Source: Fusarium oxysporum f. sp. lycopersici 4287 (Eukaryota > Ascomycota > Sordariomycetes > Hypocreales > Nectriaceae). From it: a DNA stretch of 64,000 bases. Both the position numbers and the translations under genes were made by a program. Location: the NCBI RefSeq assembly GCF_000149955.1, contig NC_030987.1:214631-278630 (forward strand), in the 5' to 3' direction. Positions 1 to 9,233 of the stretch are shown here, one piece after another; position 1 is the first letter of the stretch, and each line of letters starts with the position of its first letter. The notes under the pieces are model-generated. The model had not been told where the DNA came from. It did not search any database and saw nothing but the letters and a program-made list of their open reading frames with translations.

Positions 1-1046
1 CTGAGTCTTGAGCCGGCTGCAGCGCGGACCGTGCTTCTTCGTCACTATTTTTAAAAGTGACGAAAGAGATTAAGATATGCTCTCCTTCCCGGCCTGGTAA
101 ATGTTGTCCAACTGCAACAATCTCAGTGCCCTCGTCGAAAGTAGGAGCAAGCTATGGATTGCCTTAGCGGAGTGATCACCACGTAGGAGCACAAGCTCGG
201 AACGGGGCATAGCAAACCTTTAAAACCCAAGAAAAGGCCGCTTCATAATCTTTCTTCTCGTATATGTAGACCGATGATCGCATGTGGTTGAAGACAGGAA
301 TTGTTTGGAGATAGAATCTCGTAACGACAGCCGGGAATCCTATGCCATGAGGGAGAAAAGCATGAGAAATATGTTGATCTCTCAGTGAGCAAAAAGCTTA
401 CCTGGGCCTGATCCACGTGCCGCCCAATATAATTCCGTGTTGGTGGTTTTATCACAGTGTCGCTTCTCCCCATCGGCCGTCACCACGTCAAGAGCCATCA
501 ACCTTTCGCAGGCAAAGCCCCAGTTCTTTAAAGATATTGTCAGTCAGAATACTATTGCATTTCCCTCAGCCACTTTACCTTGCAATTCCACCCCATGCCT
601 CCTTGCAGAAGAAATCCTCCAAGAGCAACCTCTGGGCAATGGCCACCGGGGAACATGCGGCCACGTAAGCCCAGCAGCTTGTTGACCATCCTCCCAGTCA
701 TGCTAGGTGATGCTTGTAGCACTCCGGTACTGTCGTCTAGAAGAAATTCGTGGTACTTGCCCAGGTCGATAAGAACGGCACCCTCTCGCACACTCCAGGC
801 TGCCCAACTATGACCACCAGACCGCACTGAGACCCGGGCACCCAGAGTGCGTGCAAGCCGAACAGCCTCTACGATGTGATCCTCCCTGGTGGCTTCGACG
901 ACGGCAAGAGGCTGACTGGATGGTCGGCGGTGGTTGAAGACGCGGCCCACCCTGGCCCTTTCCCAACTCACATCGCCTCGCCAGATGATGGGAAATGAAG
1001 GAGGCAGTTGAGATTTTGCCTGCGCAAGAGCATCAATTTGCGTCAT
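1..1046 (-). CDS. Berberine-bridge-type FAD-linked oxidoreductase, 3' end beyond the window
   Basis: The N-terminal FAD-binding (PCMH-type) domain of a BBE-like oxidase is visible, and the C-terminal part lies off the left edge. The start at 1046 opens a 156-codon first exon. His79 in RSGGHS is the expected 8-alpha-histidyl FAD attachment. Cys137 in GGHCPEV sits where bicovalent members carry a 6-S-cysteinyl bond. Predicted introns are 526-578, 340-401 and a third near 156-222. Splicing them gives continuous text with NWGFACERL, LYWAARGSGPG and FDEGTEIVAVG. Family members oxidise sugars, alkaloids or polyketide intermediates using O2. No clear signal peptide is seen at this start. It is divergent from the SDR at 1503, so the two may act together, which is inference. 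Confidence 0.85.
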
Positions 1047-1502
1047 GGTTGTTGGTTGGGTAGATTGGAGTTTGGCAGGGACGGTAGTCGGATTAATATG
1101 GATGTGCTCTACTGTACGAATAGCCGCCTTTCTTGCGCGCCTTATACGATCAGAATGTAACTAGTGAGTAAGTAGTCTAAATGCTTGCAGAGCCGAGGCC
1201 GCTCCATCCGAGTATGATCGGCTGGCTGTGGGGGCTCGGATATGCTTCCGATCATACTGGGACCACATTCCGAGAGGAGTGAGAGCTGTCTTAGCTTGAC
1301 TGGGGCCCCCCTCAGCCGATCGGAGATGCTCAAAAAAGCAGAGGGGGTACCTGTAATTTCTGAACTCAAACTCAATCTTCAGGGGACCAAGCAGCTGGGC
1401 CAGCCAGTCATCAAAACCCACTAAATTTCCAAGTCTTGCCAACCACAATTCTTGAATTCATTGCTTCAAGTCACACCACAAGCCAGGAAAAGCAGCTCGG
1501 CC
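1047..1502. promoter_or_regulatory. Shared divergent promoter region of the FAD oxidase and SDR
   Basis: A 456-bp gap separates two divergently transcribed starts. It holds CGG/CCG-rich stretches such as those around 1190-1260 and 1300-1330, but I could not define a specific operator. Its role is inferred from position only. Confidence 0.4.
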
Positions 1503-2270
1503 ATGTCGACACAAGAGCCCCTTGCTGGCAAAGTAGCCATTGTCTCAGGCAGCGACAGCGGCATAGGTTTTGCCATTGCCCATGAGCTTTCGTCTCGTGG
1601 AGCATATGTCGCCATCAATTACCCATTCTCTTCTCTAGCGGACAGTGCCAACAATAAGGCAGCGTCTCTGCCCACCAGATGCATCGCCGTTTGCGCCGAC
1701 ATGGGTACAACTCAAGGCCCCAAGAGGCTGGTCGAGGCAACCATCCGAGAATTTGGCCGATTAGACATAGTCGTCAACAATGTGGCGCTAGCAGTTAATA
1801 AACCTCTTGAGGAGCAGACCTTGGATGACTGGGATCTGTTGGTCAATGTTAATGGGCGCAGCACCTTCCTTCTGACCCAGAGTAGCCTTCCGCACCTAAC
1901 GCGAGGAAGTGGGCGAATAGTCAACATCTGTTCCGCTAGCTCACGAGGTTCTCCTCCCTTACAGACCATCTATGCCGGGACCAAGGGCATGGTGGATTCC
2001 TTCACTAAATGCTGGGCTAAGGAACTTCCTCCGAAGTATGGGTGCACGGTAAATGCCGTGTCTCCAGGCCCTACCAAGACCGAGGGCTTTCTGGCTGCTG
2101 GCGAGGAAGCCATGCGTATCTTGCAGCCTGCAATCGAAGCTACACCTGCGGGAAAGCGGATGGGTACACCGGAAGAGATTGCGTTTGCTGTGGGGTTTCT
2201 ATGTGATGAGCGGGCAAGCTGGGTCAACGGTGTACATTTGGCTGTGAACGGAGGACTTCACATCGATTAG
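1503..2270 (+). CDS. Short-chain dehydrogenase/reductase
   Basis: Single-exon classical SDR of 255 residues, NAD(P)H-dependent. The cofactor motif is GSDSGIG (G16, G20, G22), a variant of TGxxxGIG. NNVA near residue 92 replaces the usual NNAG. The catalytic set is Ser144, Tyr157 and Lys161 (YAGTK). The C-terminus ASWVNGVHLAVNGG is typical of 3-oxoacyl-reductase-like SDRs. I chose the ATG at 1503 (MSTQEPLAGK) because it is the usual distance before the Rossmann fold. An upstream in-frame start at 1452 would add 17 residues. Substrate is unknown. The divergent FAD oxidase suggests a shared oxidation/reduction pathway. Confidence 0.85.
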   Translation: MSTQEPLAGKVAIVSGSDSGIGFAIAHELSSRGAYVAINYPFSSLADSANNKAASLPTRCIAVCADMGTTQGPKRLVEATIREFGRLDIVVNNVALAVNKPLEEQTLDDWDLLVNVNGRSTFLLTQSSLPHLTRGSGRIVNICSASSRGSPPLQTIYAGTKGMVDSFTKCWAKELPPKYGCTVNAVSPGPTKTEGFLAAGEEAMRILQPAIEATPAGKRMGTPEEIAFAVGFLCDERASWVNGVHLAVNGGLHID

Positions 2271-3149
2271 TTGTTACTACCCCCGGTCAGAAGATAATTA
2301 TTAGAAACCATTGGCGACAGTCAGAGAGATGGACTATCTATATCAAACTATAGACTGTATACATAACGAGGATCCTTTTATCTAGTTCAGATAGTACCAG
2401 GATAATATAGGATTGTATCAAAGCAGATCGAAGTCATAAAATATAAAGAGAGCATCTGTGCTAGAAGACAGATTTAAGCCCTCTGGGATATGTTAATATA
2501 TCCCTGGAAGACTTATTTTCTTATTATTGTCGCCGATATGTAGTTTACTATTCACGTTTCGGTGCTGTAGTGAAGTACACCTTAAGTAATTCTTCCCTGC
2601 AAATAGCCCTTTCTTTCATCTTAATAGAATAGCTATCTCCGTGCCCAAGCCCAAGCATACCAAAGTAGCGGGAAACACCTCTGCCCTTATCCATCCGGCG
2701 TTATATTAGGCTATTGTGGCTTCGTCTTAAGATCACCCAAGCTCCTGACCACAAGCCGACCGGAGGCGGTCTTGCCCCCCTCAATTCTCTAACCCCTCTT
2801 TCTCGGCCCCTCATGCCCATGGTCTAGGGACACGACGCGTGAAAGCGCGGGTAGGGATCACAAGGGCGGAATTCTTAACCTAATGAGGTTGGTATCTGAG
2901 CGGACTCAACCCGGTTAATGCCTGCCTTTAAGTCGTCTGTAATAAGGCTTTAGTTAAGGCCCTCGATATCAAGCTCGCCTAGCAGGCAAAGTTGAAGAAG
3001 AGTGCAACATGAACGACAGAGTTAGAGACCAGTATTCCACATATATTGCCGTTTCAGACAATTCAATCTCCCGGGTTGTAGCTGATAGAAGTATGTACTG
3101 TTGCCCTGTCTTCGACGCCATCTATTAATAACGTCTATAAACGGTCCCG
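2271..3149. other. Intergenic stretch without a recognisable gene
   Basis: Between the SDR and the FAD relic the sequence is AT-rich and full of stops in all frames. A more GC-rich island lies around 2740-2860. I see no gene, RNA or intact repeat here. Confidence 0.5.
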
Positions 3150-3255
3150 ACCGACTATTAATGGCTCTAATGCTATCGTGGTGTCTCATAGGCTCCACGT
3201 TGTTATTGGAGCTGGAATAGGCGGTATTATAACTACTGTCTGCCTTTGCAAGTAG
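3150..3255 (+). pseudogene. Short FAD-monooxygenase N-terminal relic
   Basis: One plus-strand frame reads HVVIGAGIGGIITTVCLCK and then a TAG at 3253-3255. GAGIGG preceded by a hydrophobic beta strand is the dinucleotide-binding start of group A flavin monooxygenases. It closely resembles the matching segment of the neighbouring gene (NIVVIGAGIGGLTAAI). Nothing downstream continues the protein. It is probably a truncated remnant, possibly of a duplicate of the neighbour. A chance match to a short motif cannot be excluded. Confidence 0.3.
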
Positions 3256-3468
3256 GGACATTGTGTAATGCATGAATGTCTATAGTCTCAAGCTTCAATA
3301 GTAGCAGATTACATGTTTGTTACCATACTCAATTGTCTCTTGTTGATATACTGCTACTGTACTATATAGCTGAGTTTATCAGCGATGATGACATACTGCA
3401 GATTTATCCATTCTTTGGATACCACTAAAACTAAGACATTTTTATATTTAGAGCTGACAGTCCCTTGC

Positions 3469-5958
3469 TTAGTCTATTCTTCGAGCACTGGATACGTCTG
3501 GGACGCCAACACCCTCAACAACCTTTCCACCCAGAATCTCATACACGGGGACTTCTGCCAACCTCGAGACGACGTGGTGGAGCGTCGGCAAGGCTTCCCA
3601 ATCGTGAGGATCAAACTCAAAGCTGGCTTTGTCTGCAGTGAAGACCCTCAGAACTTGACTCGGAACGACCTTGGACTCCTCTGAGTGAGGCACAAAGGTA
3701 GCATGCTCCACATCTGCTTTGCCACGATCTCCCACCTTGGGGATGTACTTGTAGGCAAAGATTCCCTCGTCATCCTCGCCTCCGATCGTCCCCTTGGAGC
3801 TGCCGCTATCCGTCTCGTGGAGACCCTCAAGTGTGAATGAGCCAAAATTGACGCCTTGCCAGCCTGTCTGGATTCGGTAACTGTTTGTCCGCCTCCAAAC
3901 GTCGATGGAGCAATACAGCTTTGGCATTCCGAGCTCTTCCCGGCCACTGACAATAGGATCGGTAAGATTCTCCCACAAGATAGGCAGGAATGTTCCATCA
4001 CGAACGGTACCGTCTTTCTGTACATACTGGACGCCGTGGATGTACAGCCCAATGTGTCTATACCCAGAGCCGCCCAGCCACTCCATTTTATTGAGCGTGG
4101 TCTGTGAGAAGCTAGCATATGCGACTGTTCCGGGGCTCTTGAATCGGAAAGAAGTAGAAGGGAAAAGATTCTGTAAAAGAGTTCGTGAGGTCTTGAACTT
4201 GATGGAGGCTGTGGTGAATGTCGAGTCGGTAGCATTCCTAGCTTCGCCTGTGAAGGTCTGGCGTGGACCTGGGAAGGGCCCGAACGAGATGGGCATTCTC
4301 CAGTAGAGATGAGGCTTCCGAGCCCAGTCCCAGTTCCTGAAACGGTTGGTAGAATGGTCCCATTCATCATGGCCGAAATTGAAGTTGCTATACGCCATCA
4401 CTAAGTAGAAATGACTGTTAGTCGTGGGATACAAGTGTGGGGCTACAAGGTGTACTGACTGTCAAAGTCCTTATCCGGTTTATCCTTTCCTGCCTGGCGT
4501 GAGAACTCTTGGATCCGGTTTGCCCGGTCATAACGAAAGTCTTGGTAAAGACGCAACCGCTCAGGCACCTCTTCCGGGGAGGTACCGAGTGGGAGAACGA
4601 CTGCGAGGGAGGCCGCGTCTTCAATGGCAACACCAGCACCCTGTCCCTGGTCTAAAGAAGCACGATGTCAGTACTACCTTATCGAAAGAGGCATACTCTG
4701 AGTGAGATGATCGGCATATACTTACGAGGAAGAAAGGGATGAGCGGCATCACCAAGAAGAGTCAGTCTTTTGTCAGTCCACGTTGGGAGAACATCCATAT
4801 CTAGCAGCTCCCATGCCTTGAGGGACTCGGGGCTGGCTTTGCTCAAGAGCTTCAACAAAGCAGGATCAAAATCCTTGTATACGTTCAACAACACCGACAT
4901 GCTCGTCTCGTTGTTCCAGTCTTGCCAGTATTCGTCAGCAATCTTTACGAGGTCAACAGTCTAGCGACAACATACCTTCTTTGCTCCCAGGGTCGCTCTC
5001 TTCTCGCGGATGAATGCAGACAAAGTTGAACATCTTATTGTCATCGCATGGATACATGACGATACGTCTGTCCGCAGCATACCATATGATGAGCTGGCCG
5101 TTATGCTGTGCAAAATGGGCGGTTTCTGGGTCGTCGAGAGCATCTTGACGGGGGACGAGGAATCGGAAAGCACTCTTGCCTGAACTGTACGCTTGCCAGT
5201 CTTTTCCAACGATTTTCTGTCGGGAACGAGACTGTCACGAATGCTTGTCAGTATAAGGTCTAGCAAGTGATTCAAGATCGAAGGCTGAAAGTATCGTTAC
5301 TTACATGGACTCCATCAGCGCCAATGACCAAGTCTCCCTGGACTTTACCGCCATCTTGCAAGAAGACGGTGGCTGTTTCTGTGTCTACATCTACCACGCG
5401 GCTGGACGTTCTGAGCACCGCGGGGATACCAGGTCCCTCTGGTGATGTTGCAAGTCGTTTGAGCTCTTGATGCAGCCGTACGCGATGGACCAAATGCCAC
5501 GGATGCTGCCAGATCTTGTTCGCTTCCGTAAGCTCGGCATCACGTATCACTTCATTGGCCGCATTAAACTCTTTAATCTGCCGTCATGCCGTACACGATC
5601 AGTATCTGGCATCAAGAGCTACATCGAGCTTGGAGGTACATACCCTTTCAAACACATTTGCGCCTATGGTCTCGGCAAAGATACCAAGTCGGCGAAGGAT
5701 CCCATTGGCGTTAGGTGCCAGGTGCATCGCCGCTCCAACCTCGTTGGCAAAGCGAGACTGCTCCAGTAACGTAACTCGATGGCCCTGCCTGCGAAGGAAG
5801 ATGGCAGCTGTGAGACCACCTATGCCGGCCCCGATAACAACGATGTTGAGCCCATCGGACTTGGCAGCGGCAGTGTGGCCATTGATGACTGCATGAGAGA
5901 CGCCGTTGGGTTTCATGATGTGATCCATGATGGCACGGCCAGAAATCTTGGACAACAA
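3469..5958 (-). CDS. FAD-dependent monooxygenase fused to an acetoacetate-decarboxylase-like domain
   Basis: Six predicted exons (introns 5578-5643, 5232-5304, 4921-4975, 4652-4725, 4401-4459) give 720 residues in one frame. Residues about 35-420 are a salicylate-hydroxylase-like group A flavin monooxygenase. They show VVIGAGIGGLTAAI (about 40-52), GADGVHS (about 191-197) and GDAAHPFLPHQGQGAG (about 338-353). The usual C-terminal FNFGHDEWDHS runs directly into an ADC-like domain (about 430-720, from KPHLYWRMPISFGP to the stop). The Schiff-base lysine region reads REELGMPKLY. It keeps one lysine, but the second Lys of the classical KK pair is Leu. Starts at 5928 or 5913 are also possible. Likely cytosolic. 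Substrate is unknown; hydroxylation followed by decarboxylation or a related C-C reaction is inference. Confidence 0.85.
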
Positions 5959-6005
5959 AAGTAACGATGGTTGCGGAACGCTGGCCTTGCTTTTTCTTCA
6001 TACAG

Positions 6006-6044
6006 TTTTTCTTCTTCTTCTTCTTCCTCTTCTTCTTTTTTTTT
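6006..6044. repeat. CTT/T-rich microsatellite in the 5' leader
   Basis: An imperfect (TTC)n tract followed by nine or more T lies just upstream of the start of the FAD/ADC fusion gene. On the transcribed strand it is (GAA)n. It is probably part of the untranslated leader or core promoter. Confidence 0.7.
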
Positions 6045-6795
6045 AGCTGATTCCCAATAGTTTATGCTTATACAGCGTTGGCTTCCCGTCTTATCTAAAG
6101 GTGCTGCAACGGACGACGGACCTGGGTCCTTTCAACCTGAACCTCGGCCTTCCGCGCAGAATCATGATTACGGTCCCGATTCACGACTTCCATGAGCCGT
6201 TTTCTCATATCGACGACTACAGGAGGGGCCGAAGACGAGTGAGGGGTCAAGACCACATCGGATCGGCTTGTGGTCGACACCAAACCACTTTAAGCTAATG
6301 TGGCAGGGGCACTGTCGCCACCAAGCACTATTCTGTCCTCTAGCCTGTTTGGACCAGAAAATGCAGTGCCGTCTATTCTGCAACCCAGCAGAGTCACAAA
6401 CCCTTGCACTTTGTGGGGTTTCCTATGGAGCATTGGAAAGAAACTCTTCCTATCTGCCTCACTACATCAAACCCCGTGGGGAAGACACGCTAGTGTTGGG
6501 TGGAGCCGCCCCTCATCCGCGTTAGAGCGCGTCGCTAGCAGATTTTGTCCCCCTTTCCAAGCTAATCAACCATCAACACATTCAGTGCATGCTCACCAAC
6601 GTGCATGTCTGTTAGGTTGCGCAGGCCGTATTTGAGGTTAAATACATTCCATTATGCCCTCTTCCACTCGTTGAGCTTTGGAAGGGCTCTTGGACATTCG
6701 CCCGCCGATCCTTTTTTTGCCTGAGGCTCGTGATTCGTCAGCATTCGCTGTTTATCAGACAACTCTTATCTCTTGTTCCCTTGTACATCAACACC
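6045..6795. other. Divergent intergenic region before the MFS gene
   Basis: This gap separates the minus-strand fusion gene from the plus-strand MFS gene. A CCGAAGACG stretch near 6230 and several CGG triplets occur, but no palindrome convincing enough to call. No open frame here has family features. Confidence 0.4.
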
Positions 6796-8668
6796 ATGTC
6801 TATTAATATTCCGAAGACCAGCCTGGGCACGTCTGATGTCCGTAACGACATGCTGGGAGGCCTGCGCCTCCGCAATGAAGAGACCAACGAGGTGATACTC
6901 ATACCATCCCCGACGAATGACCCCAATGATCCGCTGAACTGGTAAGCTCTCACCTGGCACATGTCCTCGGCCATGTGAAGCATGCTAAGCACGATATAGG
7001 TCCAAGCCATACCGTTTCTACATCGCCATACTCGTCTCCTGCGCCATTTTCTTCAGCAACTTCCTGGCGGCTGGACCCTCTGTCGCCATCGTCAGTACCA
7101 CCGAGTCCTTCTTTGGTCCACCTGGTTCCGATTTCGATGACAAAGTTGCCAAGATTGCCTATTTCTTCACCACCACTGCTCTTCTCCAGGGCATGGGAAA
7201 CCTGATATGGATGCCTTTCGTCACAAAGTACGGTCGTCGACCTACCTATGTCGCGTCCTTCATACTCTACACAGCCTTCGCTGCTTGGGCTGGTGGTGCA
7301 ACTACATACGGCAGTGCCTTGGCTGCACGCATCCTCATGGGCTTTGCGTCGGGTGTCGCTGAATGTCTGGCCCCCTTGACTATCTCGGACCTGTTCTTCT
7401 TGCACGAGAGAGGTGCCGTCATGGCGTGAGTGACCATGTTTAGATACCCAATTTGCCTCAGCTAAACACATGAATAGGATATATACCACGGCACTATCCT
7501 CTGGTGTGGGTGTTGGAATCATTGTTGCTGGACTTATTACCATCAACCTGAGCTGGCGGTATATCTATTGGATTTCGGTGGCTTTGATTGGAGCTTGTAC
7601 CATTCTGATCATCCTCACGTTCCCTGAGACTGTCTACAACCGCCAGGAAACTCCAGAAGCAACACATACACATATTGATTCCAATACCGCTCATACCCCG
7701 CATTGCAAAGATAAGAATAAGGATATTGAGAAGGTTCAGTCTGACGAAACCTCGACATCCGGACACCTATCTTATTCTCCATCCCCAAAGCGCACGTTTT
7801 GGCAAGATTTGTCCCTGTACAGCGGTACACACACGAAAGAGCCCTTGCTCAAGCTATTCTTCCGGCCAATTGTTCTCCTCACCCTTCCTCCAGTACTTTG
7901 GGCTACCCTCGTCATGTCTGTTACGATTGGCTTCCTCGTTGCCATCAGCTCCAACTTTGCTGTAGCTTTTGACGATATTTATGACTTCGAGCCGTGGCAA
8001 TCTGGCTTATGCTTCATTTCGTGTCCCATAGGAGCCGGTGTTGGAGCATTCTTTGGAGGTCACTTCAGTGACAAGGTGGCGGACCGACTGACTCGCAACA
8101 ATGGTGGCATTCGAGAGCCGGAGATGCGACTGCCTGCTATTCTCATCTCGCTTGTGATCGCGCCGCTTTCCCTGGTCCTGTATGGCGTAGGCATCGACCG
8201 CAGTTGGCACTGGATTGTACCTACCATCGGCCTCGGTCTTTGTAAGTCTGCACAGGACCCTTTTACGCTGTTGAATGTGCTAACCGGAGCCGAAAGTGAA
8301 CCTGGCAATCGTTCAAGCTACCAACATAAGCTTGGTCTACACCATTGACAGTTACCGTCCTGTTGCAGGAGAGTTAGCAGTCACGCAGCTAGCATTCAAG
8401 TGTAAGTCTACTGCCTCCGTGGCCCGATCAAGGAAGCTGACGAGATCTAGCTGCTTTTGGGTTTCTCCTCTCTTTCTACACTAATCCGTGGATTAATATG
8501 AGTGGATATGCTAATGCATTTGGTGCCATGGCTGGAATCTCGGGAGCGGTTATTTTGTGCTGGGTACCTATGTATATTTGGGGTCGAAGGATCCGCCATG
8601 CTACCTGGAACTGGGGCTACATTGAGAAATTTGTTCACTGGAATGTGGATCGTGAGGTGGGCGAGTAG
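6796..8668 (+). CDS. MFS transporter, DHA1-like
   Basis: Five predicted exons (introns 6942-6999, 7426-7477, 8242-8296, 8402-8450) give 552 residues. The N-terminal tail ends in NDPNDPLNWSKPYRF, the usual entry to TM1 in fungal DHA1 transporters. The loop after TM2 carries KYGRRPTYV, the MFS signature A-like motif. A long cytosolic loop with charged, Ser-rich sequence separates the two six-helix halves. The C-terminus ends in a short charged tail. Such proteins export drugs or metabolites or import small solutes across the plasma membrane. The regulator starting 566 bp downstream on the same strand may control it, which is inference from position. Confidence 0.85.
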
Positions 8669-9233
8669 ATGTTATTCAGGAATCCAGAAGCGGAGTGTGA
8701 GCCTGGTATGATGAAGCATAATATTCGGTAGTAGTACCCAGTTAGGCGCGCTTTCAGAAATTGCAAGTTCCTAAGAACTATTCCCCGTCGATTAACCCGT
8801 GGCTCTGGGCCGTGCTTACCCATAGCCTAGAGGATTGTCATTTCACTACCGATCCTATCCTCGAGCGAGGGTGAAGTGCATCCACGACAAGACATAGATA
8901 GCTTATTTTCCAGGAGCCAGAACTCACCACCTAACGACACTTGCTCACTGCCTGCTCCGTGACGGCCCTAGCTTCGTCGCAGCTTACTTTAAGCATATCC
9001 CACGACCAATGTCGTGCCTACCCTGGGGCCAAAAAGACGATCTGTGTATTAGCGTCTTTTCCCCGCGTCGCCCACATCCCGATAACCTCAAAATTCACCG
9101 CACTAGTCTCAACTCCCCCTAGCGTTATGGCGCAGGTCATGCTACCACCGACATAGAACAGCCCAGCAACATCACAACCATCCATTGTGACTATGATCAT
9201 CTTGTCATTCCTACTCTGGCAGTCACAAGCGAT
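8669..9233. other. Intergenic region, MFS gene to regulator
   Basis: This holds the 3' region of the MFS gene and the promoter of the downstream regulator. I see no gene in it. Confidence 0.4.

Noticed and set aside
1142..1448. Minus-strand open frames between the FAD oxidase and the SDR
   Set aside because: They lie in a divergent promoter, overlap each other in different frames and show no family features.
9018..9200. A 60-codon minus-strand frame upstream of the C2H2/Zn2Cys6 gene
   Set aside because: Within a promoter region, no domain, and shorter than expected for a real gene here.
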